From: DAOTUL01 sp034437435
GTDB taxonomy: Bacteria; Chloroflexota; Anaerolineae; Aggregatilineales; Phototrophicaceae
Direction: 5' to 3'
Assembly: GCA_964417785.1 (NCBI GenBank)
Contig: CAYQJO010000155.1
Coordinates: forward strand, 1 to 10,551
Length of the DNA stretch: 10,551 nt
A program made the translations under genes and the position numbers. The notes beneath the pieces were generated by a model. It worked only from the letters and a program-made list of their open reading frames with translations. It was not told the origin of the DNA and ran no database searches. Positions 1 to 7,489 of this stretch are shown here, piece by piece; positions within the stretch are counted from its first letter, which is position 1, and each line of letters begins with the position of its first letter.

Positions 1-146
1 TACTTCTACCACAATCCCTCTCAGATACCTAATGTGACATTGTCGAAGTAGTTACACAATTTCAAGGTATCACCTTTGGGAAATCTGGCGGGTGAGGTCA
101 GTGCTGCCGATGTTGTTGAGCGCACCCTGCACGACCTGGATCGGAT
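1..146. other. Left-edge region without a supported gene
   Basis: No gene can be supported here. The first 60 bases are AT-richer than the genes. From about 79 to 150 a short open stretch on the + strand reads sensibly (GNLAGEVSAADVVERTL and on) and ends in TAG at 148-150, but a stop in the same frame at 49-51 leaves only about 32 codons and no start. The complementary frame on the - strand is equally open. It could be the decayed 3' end of a gene, or chance. No clear intrinsic terminator for the sugar dehydrogenase gene that ends at 147 was seen. Confidence 0.5.
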
Positions 147-1328
147 TTAGTTCGGCACAATGCGCCAGATAGCGCCACCGTAGTTGATGAGATATAGTTC
201 GCCGTCCTCGTCCTGACCGAACGAACTGATCTGCATCTGCGATTCGTGCATGATCTGTGTCTGCCAGTTGCCGTCCATATCGCGGTAGCTGCCCCACACA
301 CGGCCACTGCAATAGTCGCTGAAGAGATAAACACCCTGTAGATCGGGTATGGCTTCACCACGATAGATGTATCCGCCGGTGACGGAGCAGCCATTACCGC
401 CGCTGTGCTGGTACTCGGCAAACGGCATCACCACTTCGCCCTGCGGTTCCGGCCCGCGATAGCGATGGGTGCCTTCGTAGGCCACCCAACCGTAATTCAG
501 TCCACCAGGGCTGTCGGCTGGCTCGAAATTGACCTCTTCCCACTGGTTCTGTCCGACATCAGCCAGATAGAGGTCACCGGTTGCCCTATCAAAACTGAAA
601 CGCCACACATTGCGCAAACCGTAAGCCCAGACTTCCGGCGCGAACATCGGATCACTGTAGAAGGGGTTGTCGTCAGGGATACCATAAGGGCTGCCGGAAT
701 CCACATCAATCCGCATCATCGTCCCCAACAATGTACCCGAATTCTGGCCGGCGGCCAGGGGATCGTTCGCTGCACCGCCATCACCGACCGAGATGTAGAG
801 GTAGCCGTCCGGCCCGAATTCCAGATGGCCGCCGTTGTGATTGGCATAGGGTTGGCCGATGGTGAACAGTGTCAGGCCGCTCTCCGAATCAGCGCGGTTG
901 GGGTCCGCTTCGGAGACGCTGTAGCGTTCAACACGGGTGGTGTGTTCGGCGTTGGCGTCCGTGTAGTTCACATAGAAATAGCCGTTTTCGGCGTAGTTTG
1001 GATGGAACGCCAGACCGAGCAGACCGCGCTCGGAATACCCGCGCAGCACATCCTGGCTGACCTTATCCGACAGATCGAGGAAGGGTTCGGCGGACAATTG
1101 ACCATCCTCAAGAATCCAGATGCGGCCCGATTGTTCCAGGACGAAAAGGCGGCCTGATCCATCCCCTGCCGGGGTCAGATAGAGCGGGTTTTGCAGACCG
1201 GCAGCCACCCATTCCAGTGTGAACACATCGGGGTCGGGGGCGGTCTCCCGGTTGATGATGATCTCATCCTCCTGCGCAATCACCGCCGGGACAACCAACA
1301 ATACCAACGCAAGAATCCATACCAACAT
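147..1328 (-). CDS. Secreted PQQ-dependent sugar dehydrogenase (glucose/sorbosone dehydrogenase family)
   Basis: This is a 393-residue member of the soluble aldose sugar dehydrogenase family (GSDH), a six-bladed beta-propeller. The family oxidises aldose sugars outside the cytoplasm using PQQ and calcium. Residues 1-18 form a signal peptide (hydrophobic LALVLLVVPAVIA, cleavage probably A18/Q19). Family signatures follow in order: ERGLLGLAFHP near 100-110, NHNGGHLEFGPDGYLYISVG at 163-182 with H164 where the family keeps its catalytic His, GLRNVWRFSFD near 237-247, ADVGQ near 256-260, and GGYIYRG / DYCSGRVWG near the end. C314 and C340 could form a disulfide. The frame stays open to an ATG at 1433, but I chose 1328: the signal peptide begins there, GGAAAG lies just upstream, and the extra 35 codons run through a palindromic repeat. 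A weak promoter at 1414-1441 would put that repeat in the 5' leader. No PQQ biosynthesis gene is nearby. The exact sugar substrate cannot be told. Confidence 0.9.
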   Translation of the reverse strand: MLVWILALVLLVVPAVIAQEDEIIINRETAPDPDVFTLEWVAAGLQNPLYLTPAGDGSGRLFVLEQSGRIWILEDGQLSAEPFLDLSDKVSQDVLRGYSERGLLGLAFHPNYAENGYFYVNYTDANAEHTTRVERYSVSEADPNRADSESGLTLFTIGQPYANHNGGHLEFGPDGYLYISVGDGGAANDPLAAGQNSGTLLGTMMRIDVDSGSPYGIPDDNPFYSDPMFAPEVWAYGLRNVWRFSFDRATGDLYLADVGQNQWEEVNFEPADSPGGLNYGWVAYEGTHRYRGPEPQGEVVMPFAEYQHSGGNGCSVTGGYIYRGEAIPDLQGVYLFSDYCSGRVWGSYRDMDGNWQTQIMHESQMQISSFGQDEDGELYLINYGGAIWRIVPN

Positions 1329-1337
1329 AGACTTTCC

Positions 1338-1396
1338 GGACACGATTTTTCGTGTCCCTACATCCCATCTTCGTAGGGATAGCATTCTTGCCGTCC
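1338..1396. repeat. REP-like doublet: two inverted palindromes, each with a GTAGG foot
   Basis: Two hairpins face away from each other across an 11-base linker. The left unit, read on the - strand from 1361 to 1338, is GTAGG followed by an 8-bp perfect stem (GGACACGA/TCGTGTCC) with a 4-base loop. The right unit, read on the + strand from 1373 to 1396, is GTAGG followed by an 8-bp stem (GGATAGCA/TGCCGTCC, one G-T wobble and one mismatch) with a 4-base loop. The two feet also pair with each other (TCCCTAC 1355-1361 with GTAGGGA 1373-1379), and this shares bases with both hairpins, so the folds compete. A GTAG foot beside an imperfect palindrome, arranged as an inverted pair, is the layout of REP/BIME elements mobilised by RAYT (TnpA-REP) enzymes. 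No RAYT gene is in the window, so the assignment rests on structure alone. Confidence 0.65.
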
Positions 1397-1413
1397 GAGG
1401 TTCTGTTATCTTC

Positions 1414-1441
1414 ACTTTAACTTCCCTTACCATAGATGCAA
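1414..1441 (-). promoter_or_regulatory. Possible promoter for the sugar dehydrogenase gene
   Basis: On the - strand, TTGCAT (1436-1441) and TAAAGT (1414-1419) are 16 bases apart, each matching four of six consensus positions. Transcription would start near 1407, so the REP-like doublet would fill most of the leader before the start at 1328. This is a weak match. Read-through from the peptidase operon upstream is an alternative, since no clear intrinsic terminator lies between 1404 and 1490. Confidence 0.25.
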
Positions 1442-1490
1442 TTTCAGAGCCGATGATACAGGCAGTGGGTTAACCGCTGGTGAAAAGGAC

Positions 1491-2756
1491 TCAGGGGCCA
1501 GCAGTGGCGATCACCAGAGCATCCGGATTCAAATAACGCTGTGCTGCGGCCAGCAAATCATCGGGCGTGAGGCTGTAAATCTGATCGTGATACGTCAGCA
1601 GATAGTCCATCCCCAGGTCGAAGTTCTCCATGAAATGGAGTGTGGCGGCAATGCCATAATTGTGTTCCAACTGCAACGGCAGATGCCCGGTGAAATATGC
1701 CTGATTGTCGGCCAGATCATCAGCGCTGACTGGTTCGCTGGTAATCTGACGGATTTCGTCAACAATCAAATCAACTGTGCGCTGGACGTTCACCGGGTCC
1801 ACACCGGCGCTGATGCTCCACGCACCCTGACCGAATCCACCGCTCAGACGGCTGCCAGCGTAGTAGGCCAACCCCTCACGCTCGCGCACTACATCGCCCA
1901 CGCGCCCCATCATACCGAAAACACCCAGAATGCTGTTTGCCAGATTGGCCGCCTGAAAATCGGAGGCCAGTCGTTCGGGTCCCAGGGTTCCCAGGACGAG
2001 GTTCGTCTGCGATTTATCCGCGATAGAAACCTTGGCCTGTTGTGTGGTTGCCGGGGGATCGATCTGGGTGAGAATTGCCTTGGGTGGCTGCTGTGGATTT
2101 TCCCAGTCCGCGAACGCCGTGGCGACAGTGTTCAAAACGTCGGTTGGCTGGACATCACCGACTACAACCAGGGTCATGTGGCGTGGGCCATAGAAATTAC
2201 GGTGAAACTCGCGCAGTTCTTCGGCGGTCAGTGTGGGGACGGTCTCCAGGGTGCCGCGCACACTGTAATGATAGGCGTGATTCTCCGGGTAGAGTGTTTC
2301 GCGGAAAATGCGCCCGGCCTGGAAGCGGCTGTCTTGAAGCAGATAGCGAAGCCCGGTCAATCGTTCACCGCGCAGCCGCTCCACCTGATCGTCAGGAAAA
2401 ATCGGACTCCGGATCACATCGGCGGTGATGTCGATAAGTGCGGACAGGTCTTCCGCCAGTGCCTTGCCGCTGAAGTTCACCTGATTCACCCCGCAGGTGA
2501 AATCCAGGTCAGCACCCATGCCCTCAAGCTCGGCGTAGAGGGTGTCGAAGTCACGTCGCTGTGTACCGCGCATGAGGGCCGCAGCGGTCATGGATGCGAG
2601 ACCATTACGACCGGGGGCCTCGTATATACTGCCAGCATCCAGCGATCCGTTGACCACAACGGTCGGTGCGCTGTGATTCTCATAGACCAGAAGCGTGATC
2701 CTATTTTCCATCGTCAACCGGGTGATGGTCTCGCTGTTGGGTAAATCGTAACTCAC
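1491..2756 (-). CDS. M16B peptidase-like subunit without the zinc site
   Basis: This is a 421-residue M16 (pitrilysin/insulinase) family protein with two homologous halves. Where catalytic subunits have HxxEH, it reads GLASMTAAALMRGT, so the site is SMTAA (residues 55-59) and zinc cannot be bound there. The C-terminal half keeps the family's Arg/Tyr pair in VREREGLAYYAG (R291, Y298), which binds substrate in the non-catalytic partner of split M16B enzymes. I chose the GTG at 2754-2756: it overlaps the upstream stop as GTGA, and GGAG lies 8 bases ahead of it. The frame is open to 2813, but that would run 61 bases into the neighbour. The GTGA overlap implies translational coupling, in keeping with a 1:1 complex with the upstream gene product. 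No signal peptide is seen, so it is probably cytoplasmic. The substrate is unknown. Confidence 0.9.
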   Translation of the reverse strand: MSYDLPNSETITRLTMENRITLLVYENHSAPTVVVNGSLDAGSIYEAPGRNGLASMTAAALMRGTQRRDFDTLYAELEGMGADLDFTCGVNQVNFSGKALAEDLSALIDITADVIRSPIFPDDQVERLRGERLTGLRYLLQDSRFQAGRIFRETLYPENHAYHYSVRGTLETVPTLTAEELREFHRNFYGPRHMTLVVVGDVQPTDVLNTVATAFADWENPQQPPKAILTQIDPPATTQQAKVSIADKSQTNLVLGTLGPERLASDFQAANLANSILGVFGMMGRVGDVVREREGLAYYAGSRLSGGFGQGAWSISAGVDPVNVQRTVDLIVDEIRQITSEPVSADDLADNQAYFTGHLPLQLEHNYGIAATLHFMENFDLGMDYLLTYHDQIYSLTPDDLLAAAQRYLNPDALVIATAGP

Positions 2757-4015
2757 TCGTGAATCTCCAATCCGGTAGGGACCAACCAGCCCACCGTGCG
2801 ATTGCGTGGACAAAGATAGCGGGCGGCTGCCGCCTGAATGTCATCAGTGGTGATGGCTTTCAGGCGGTCGATATAGCGCGAGTCCCAGGTTGGATCACCC
2901 AGCATGGCGGATTGCGCCAGCCAGTAACCCTGGTCGGTGACGCTCTCGGCACTGTAGGCATAGGCTGCCTGTGCCTGTTTCCTGGCTCGTGCCAGTTCTT
3001 GCGCTGTCACACCTTCCGCCACCATCCGCTCGATCTCGACCTGCAAGGCCGCCTCCGCTTCTTCCAGTGTGCGGTCGTCACGCAGGGTGGCGGTGATGGT
3101 ATAAAGATAGGGGTCAATGGTCTCGTTCAGGCCGCCCTGTACGCTCACCGCAATCTCGCTGCGCACCAGCGCCCGGTAGAGGCGGCTCGTCTTGTTATCG
3201 ATGCCGCCGCCCGGCCCTGCCAGCACAATATCGAGCAGTTCGAGTGCGAACCAGTCGTCATGTGTGGCCGGCGGGACATGGTAAGCTATTTTCAGGAATG
3301 CGGTATGGCCGGGACGCTCGACGGTGATGCGGCGTTCGCCCATCTGCGCCGGTTCAGGACGGCAGAACAAATCTGGTGTGGTCCCACCGGGAATATCCCC
3401 GAAGTGTTTTTCGATTTTCGCCAGCATCTCGTCCGTATCAAAGGCCCCCACCGCCACTGCCACCGCGTTCACCGGAACATAGTGTTGCTGGTAGTGCTGG
3501 TAAAGGTCATCGCGGGTCATGGTCTGCAAATCACTCAGATCGCCCAGGATGGCATGATGATAGCCATGCACATGAAAAGCCGCGGCCCGGACTCCTTCGC
3601 TTAGCCAGAAAGTCGGGCGATTTTCGCTGCCCTGCCGCTCCGAGATAATCACCGTGCGCTCGGATTCGACTTCTTCGGGGTCGAAGACAGCATTGACCAT
3701 GCGATCCGACTCGGCTTCCAACGCCAGATCGATTGCATGGGCGGGCAAACTTTCGTAGTACATGGTGTAATCGGTCGAGGTAAAGGCGTTCCATTGTCCG
3801 CCACAACGGTCTATGAGCCGGTCCAGATGGCCCATCGGAAATCGCTCCGTGCCTTTGAACATCATGTGTTCGACCCAGTGGGAGATGCCGGTCTTGCCGG
3901 TGGGTTCGTTGCGACTCCCCACACGATAAGCCAACCACCAGCTAATGACCGGCGCATGATGCACTTCTTTAAGCAAAACCGTCAGGCCATTATCCAAAAT
4001 ATGTTGTGATACCAC
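2753..4015 (-). CDS. M16B zinc peptidase, catalytic subunit
   Basis: This is a 420-residue M16 family metallopeptidase. The inverted zinc motif HWVEH is at residues 46-50 (H46 and H50 bind zinc, E49 is the catalytic base), followed by MMFKGTERFP as usual in the family. E126 in ISERQGSENRP sits 76 residues after H50, the expected place for the third zinc ligand. The second half holds GGGIDNKTSRLYRALVR near 269-285. There R285 is present, but the Tyr found in the partner subunit is replaced (EIAV), so this protein and the downstream one complement each other. The start is GTG at 4013-4015 with a weak SD (GAG); no ATG is available in frame nearby. Its own promoter at 4057-4085 makes it first of two genes. 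There is no signal peptide. It probably degrades peptides in the cytoplasm as a heterodimer with the next product. Confidence 0.92.
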   Translation of the reverse strand: MVSQHILDNGLTVLLKEVHHAPVISWWLAYRVGSRNEPTGKTGISHWVEHMMFKGTERFPMGHLDRLIDRCGGQWNAFTSTDYTMYYESLPAHAIDLALEAESDRMVNAVFDPEEVESERTVIISERQGSENRPTFWLSEGVRAAAFHVHGYHHAILGDLSDLQTMTRDDLYQHYQQHYVPVNAVAVAVGAFDTDEMLAKIEKHFGDIPGGTTPDLFCRPEPAQMGERRITVERPGHTAFLKIAYHVPPATHDDWFALELLDIVLAGPGGGIDNKTSRLYRALVRSEIAVSVQGGLNETIDPYLYTITATLRDDRTLEEAEAALQVEIERMVAEGVTAQELARARKQAQAAYAYSAESVTDQGYWLAQSAMLGDPTWDSRYIDRLKAITTDDIQAAAARYLCPRNRTVGWLVPTGLEIHE

Positions 4016-4056
4016 TTAATCTCGCTCACTCTAATTCTTAAATCATTGAGAGCGAA

Positions 4057-4085
4057 ATTGTAACATGAATTGGCGACAATCTTAA
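4057..4085 (-). promoter_or_regulatory. Promoter of the M16 peptidase operon (extended -10)
   Basis: Read on the - strand, TTAAGA (4080-4085) lies 17 bases from TACAAT (4057-4062), and TG stands one base ahead of the -10 box (TGTTACAAT). Both boxes fit the sigma-70 consensus reasonably. The predicted start is near 4050, giving a leader of about 35 bases before the GTG at 4015. The 88-base gap after the GH78 gene holds no clear intrinsic terminator, so some read-through from GH78 is possible. Confidence 0.55.
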
Positions 4086-4103
4086 TAGCGATCACCGTGT
4101 CAC

Positions 4104-6470
4104 TCACTGGCACGCCTGCCCCTGTGTGTTCCAGAAGCTGAACGGTCCTTCGCGCAGTCCGACCACCTCGTCGTTGACATACAACCGGCCCGTGACCCCT
4201 ACCGGCAGGGCGACATTGCCGCTGACCGATCCGTTCTGGTCCACACGGAAATCGACTTTGATCTCGCCGCATGGGTGGACCAGCGTCCCGCCTGCATGCT
4301 GAAGCGATGCCAGCCTGGGCCGAATCTCGACGGTTTCAAATCCAGGACTGGTCGGGCGTATCCCCAGGATCGTAGCAAAATAGTGGTAGAGCGGGTGCGA
4401 TCCCCAAGCATGGCAGTCGGAACGGCTGGGTTCGGGCTTTTCGATGGGCGTCTTCGCGCCGCGTTCCACCATGTCCGTCCACAGAGTCAGCCGGTCGATC
4501 AGGACATCCACCCGGTCGAGAACGCGGTAGGTTTCAAACAGGTAATGGCTGAACCACACCGTCGCCTGGTAGAGGTTGGCGTCGTTGATGAGATTCGCGC
4601 CGACCGTCTTCTGCCGCTTTGAATCCAGATGGCCGCTGAGAATCGCCATACATTGCGTATGCTCGGAGAAATGCTGGTGGCTCAGATCATCGGCATACAG
4701 GCCGCGTTTTCCATCCCAGAACGCCTCCATCCGGGCGGCAAGGTCTGCCGCCAACCGCCGATCACGGGCGGCCAATTCAGTCTCACCCAGATAATCTTCC
4801 AGTTCGGCCACCAATCCCAGAACCAGCACAAACTGCCAGTTGAGCATGGCACTGGCCCCGGTTTCGGCATCGGCTGGTATACCCGCCTCCCATTCTGGCA
4901 CCCAGTCGAAGATGTTCCAACCGGGAGCAGCGGCGATCAACCCATCACTGTTGTAGTAGCTCAGAAAACCTTCGATAGTGCTGCGGACACCGGGCATATG
5001 CTGCAAAACATTGTCACCGCGCCAGAACAAACCATCGTAGACTATGCCCACCCACCACAACGACCACGCTGGAATAAACTGGCGGTCCTTGTTGGGATAA
5101 CGCGCTTCGACGATGCCCCGGTGATCGCGGGAAGTATCGAAGATGGCGATGGCCTTGCGCGGCAGGCGGTTGTCCCGGCTCATCACATAATGGGTCAGGA
5201 TTTCCAGCCGGGTGTCACCGCCATACATCAACTGCTCATAGTAGGGGCAGTCCATATAGGTCTCGTGGCTGCACATCTGCATACCGCGTACCATCATAGG
5301 GATAATGCTGACCAGCCGATTATCCATACTGCGGAACTTACTCTCCATTTCCAGCGGATAGCGGGTCTCGCGCAGGTTCAGCGCATGAAGGGTCAGGGGT
5401 GAATCCCCGGCTTCAGCCACGATCTGAAGGTAGCGCCCGGCCTGCCACCAGAGGGTGCGGAAGGTGTGTTCGGCTGTGTCGGCACAGCGGAAGACATCGC
5501 CCACACCGATAAAGGTTTTATTCTCAATGGCGTTACGGTCGCCTTTATCACCCTGCCAGGGATTCGGATCGCCCTCATACAGGGATTCGGCCCATAACAC
5601 ATGGACAGCGCCACTACCGGACAGCGTCACCTCCGGGTAGGTGCAGAAATAGTCTTCCAGATCGACCAGCACCCGACGGCGGGTGTGGGCTGGAATCGTG
5701 ACGATGCCCTCACCCCGCAGCATGTACGCCCAGGACTCCGACTCGGCTTCAATATGGTCGGCCATGTTGACCGGACCATCATCCGAGTCCGTCACAAATC
5801 GCACCGTACCGGCGCGGATAGGCCGGTCGATCATCGACAGCAGCGTGGCCGGTTTAAGCTGATGATCGGCGGGCATGGTCAGGCCGGTGGGCAGCCCCAC
5901 ACCCGGTCGTAACACCTCGACCGGCTGCCAGCCATCACCTTCGCCTATCTCAAAGTCCCAGTCAAATGTGCTGCCGTCGATGTCAAGATTGGCTCCCGTT
6001 CCCCAGGCCGGTGTCGGATTGGTGAATTGATACCCTTGCAGGATTTTCGCCTCCCATTGGGCCTTGCCGGTGCTGAGCGTTTCGGTGAATGGCGCTTCGG
6101 CGGCCAGCAAAAATCCGGGGTGAATGCTCATCTGAGCGGTTGGGCATAGCTGCTGCCCCAGGGTCCACACCTGCGCCACCAGGATATGCTCGCCCGGTGG
6201 TAGTTCGTAGCTTTCATAAAACCAGTGATCAGCGTCACCGCGCTCCGGTCCGCGTCCGATGATGCTGCCGTCCAGGTATAGAATATATCTTTCGTCGGCG
6301 CTGACATGGACACGGGCCGGTGCATCCAGATCAAAACGCAGCCGGTAGGCGGTGACAAATGGCAGTTCATTGGTATAAGTCACCCACTGGGCCGGCCAGA
6401 ATCCGCGCTCGTGCCAGCTGGCATGGGTGTTGTTGGGGACGAACGGGTCCTGGTCAAGAAAAATGCGCAT
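4104..6470 (-). CDS. GH78 family glycoside hydrolase (alpha-L-rhamnosidase-like)
   Basis: This 788-residue protein has the layout of GH78: N-terminal beta-sandwich regions (about 1-370, with a lectin-like FRTLWWQAGRYLQIV near 337-351), an (alpha/alpha)6 barrel (about 380-700) and a C-terminal beta-sandwich. Numbered from the chosen ATG, DCPYYEQLMYGGD (407-419) aligns with the family's DCPQRE...GD motif: D407, E412 (expected general acid) and D419 are kept, but Gln-Arg is replaced by Tyr-Tyr. E677 or E680 in IEKPEPSRSDCHAWGSHP is the likely general base, and the C-terminal GIRPTSPGFETVEIRP is typical. The start is the ATG at 6468-6470, because AGGGGG lies 8 bases ahead; the frame also holds a TTG at 6476 that is too close to this SD. 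No signal peptide is present, so it should act on oligosaccharides in the cytoplasm. The changed motif means rhamnose specificity is not certain. Confidence 0.85.
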   Translation of the reverse strand: MRIFLDQDPFVPNNTHASWHERGFWPAQWVTYTNELPFVTAYRLRFDLDAPARVHVSADERYILYLDGSIIGRGPERGDADHWFYESYELPPGEHILVAQVWTLGQQLCPTAQMSIHPGFLLAAEAPFTETLSTGKAQWEAKILQGYQFTNPTPAWGTGANLDIDGSTFDWDFEIGEGDGWQPVEVLRPGVGLPTGLTMPADHQLKPATLLSMIDRPIRAGTVRFVTDSDDGPVNMADHIEAESESWAYMLRGEGIVTIPAHTRRRVLVDLEDYFCTYPEVTLSGSGAVHVLWAESLYEGDPNPWQGDKGDRNAIENKTFIGVGDVFRCADTAEHTFRTLWWQAGRYLQIVAEAGDSPLTLHALNLRETRYPLEMESKFRSMDNRLVSIIPMMVRGMQMCSHETYMDCPYYEQLMYGGDTRLEILTHYVMSRDNRLPRKAIAIFDTSRDHRGIVEARYPNKDRQFIPAWSLWWVGIVYDGLFWRGDNVLQHMPGVRSTIEGFLSYYNSDGLIAAAPGWNIFDWVPEWEAGIPADAETGASAMLNWQFVLVLGLVAELEDYLGETELAARDRRLAADLAARMEAFWDGKRGLYADDLSHQHFSEHTQCMAILSGHLDSKRQKTVGANLINDANLYQATVWFSHYLFETYRVLDRVDVLIDRLTLWTDMVERGAKTPIEKPEPSRSDCHAWGSHPLYHYFATILGIRPTSPGFETVEIRPRLASLQHAGGTLVHPCGEIKVDFRVDQNGSVSGNVALPVGVTGRLYVNDEVVGLREGPFSFWNTQGQACQ

Positions 6471-6491
6471 GGTCAATACCCCCTGATTGAG

Positions 6492-6530
6492 AAAACAAAA
6501 AGCGGGCGCACCCGATCAGGTACGCCCGCT
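6492..6530 (-). terminator. Rho-independent terminator of the nfeD-SPFH operon
   Basis: On the - strand an 8-bp GC-rich stem (AGCGGGCG at 6523-6530 with CGCCCGCT at 6501-6508), extended by three more pairs past one mismatch and closed by a 6-base loop, is followed directly by TTTTGTTTTC. It lies 15 bases past the SPFH stop codon. The T-tract supports termination in the leftward direction only. The SD of the GH78 gene (6479-6484) starts just 7 bases beyond it. Confidence 0.9.
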
Positions 6531-6545
6531 GTCCATATGGATCAA

Positions 6546-7484
6546 CTAATCGCTGGATGGTTCGCTGTGGATTTCCTTGCGGGCCGGTACGCTACCGTTA
6601 ATAAACTGTCCGGTAAACTTTTCCATCAAGTGGGTGACTTCCATCGGTACGACGAACTTGGTCGACGGGCTGGCACCGACGGCCTTGAGCGTATCCAGAT
6701 ATTGCAGCAGCATCGTTTTGTCGTCGATCTTGCGGGCTTCTTCGAAGATGGCTTCCAGCGCTTTACCATAACCCTGCGCCCGCAGGAACTGCGCCTGACG
6801 CTCACCTTCGGCTTCCAGGATGGATGCCTGCTTCTGACCTTCGGCCCGAAGAATAGATGCCTGACGCTCACCTTCCGCAATCGAGATAGCGGCTTCGCGC
6901 TCACCGTTGGCGCGGGTGACTTCAGCGCGGCGCTCACGCTCAGCGCTTAACTGGCGGTTCATGGCGTCCAGCACGGCACGCGGCGGCTCGATCTCGCGGA
7001 TTTCCACACTGGTGATCTTGAGACCCCAACGCTCCGTGATCTCGTCCAGTTTCACACGCATAATCTCATTGATCTCATCGCGCTTGGAAAGCACCCAGTC
7101 CAACTCGAAATCACCGATGACGGCACGCAGGGTGGTGGTGGCGATGTTGATGGACGCATTGACCACATTATCGACTTCCAGTATCGATTTCTTGGGGTCG
7201 GTGACGCGGTAATACACCAGAAAGTCGATGTCCATCGGCGCGTTATCCATTGTGATGGCAGTTTGCTTGGGGATGTCCAGAAATCGCTCACGCATATCCA
7301 CGTTGCTCGTCCGCTCCAGGAAGGGGATGACGATCACAATACCGGGGCCGCGTGTACCGGCATACCGTCCCAACGCCAGAATGACCAGGCGCTGGTATTC
7401 CGGCACGATACGGATAATCTGGGCGATAAAGTAAACGACGACCAGTAATAAAACTACTCCAATGATAATTGAAGTGTCACCCAT
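6546..7484 (-). CDS. SPFH/Band 7 (stomatin-like) membrane protein
   Basis: This 312-residue slipin/stomatin-type protein has one N-terminal membrane segment (about 5-24), a Band 7/SPFH domain (about 27-185, with PGIVIVIPFLERTSNVDMRE near the start) and a long helical region. Four 11-residue units (about 193-236, pattern EGERQASILRA) predict a coiled coil. The end (TMLLQYLDTLKAVGASPSTK) is typical of bacterial slipins. Such proteins oligomerise on the membrane and organise lipid domains or membrane proteases. The start ATG is 5 bases after the nfeD stop. Its SD, AGGAGG, lies within the last nfeD codons, about 10 bases ahead, so the two genes are translationally linked. The strong terminator at 6492-6530 ends this operon. 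The length is normal for the family and no residue looks damaged. Confidence 0.95.
   Translation of the reverse strand: MGDTSIIIGVVLLLVVVYFIAQIIRIVPEYQRLVILALGRYAGTRGPGIVIVIPFLERTSNVDMRERFLDIPKQTAITMDNAPMDIDFLVYYRVTDPKKSILEVDNVVNASINIATTTLRAVIGDFELDWVLSKRDEINEIMRVKLDEITERWGLKITSVEIREIEPPRAVLDAMNRQLSAERERRAEVTRANGEREAAISIAEGERQASILRAEGQKQASILEAEGERQAQFLRAQGYGKALEAIFEEARKIDDKTMLLQYLDTLKAVGASPSTKFVVPMEVTHLMEKFTGQFINGSVPARKEIHSEPSSD
6777..6908 (-). repeat. Four tandem 33-base units in the SPFH coiled coil
   Basis: Four in-frame 33-base units encode NGEREAAISIA, EGERQASILRA, EGQKQASILEA and EGERQAQFLRA. The units are similar in DNA but not identical, with synonymous and non-synonymous differences. 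An 11-residue period is common in stomatin-type coiled coils. The unit number could change by recombination. Confidence 0.8.
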
Positions 7485-7489
7485 GACTT

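Noticed and set aside
405..1157. Long + strand open frame opposite the sugar dehydrogenase gene
   Set aside because: It is a shadow of the well-supported - strand gene and shows no recognisable domain or SD.
1329..1433. 35-codon extension of the sugar dehydrogenase to an ATG at 1433
   Set aside because: It would place a signal peptide after 35 residues encoded mostly by palindromic repeat DNA; the signal peptide Met at 1328 is a better start.
1465..1481. Inverted repeat around GGTTAACC as a terminator for the M16 operon
   Set aside because: The stem is short with a mismatch and wobble, and no T-tract follows in the leftward direction.
1587..2744. 385-codon + strand open frame opposite the second M16 gene
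   Set aside because: The - strand protein has clear family motifs; the opposite frame is low-complexity in character, rich in His, Gln and Gly, with no domain.
2759..3604. 281-codon + strand open frame opposite the catalytic M16 gene
   Set aside because: Antisense shadow; the zinc motif frame on the - strand is certain.
4057..4080. ATTGT...ACAAT repeat as a terminator after GH78
   Set aside because: Only 5 bp, AT-rich and without a T-tract; it overlaps the better supported promoter.
4629..5402. 257-codon + strand open frame opposite the GH78 gene
   Set aside because: Antisense shadow without a start context or recognisable domain.
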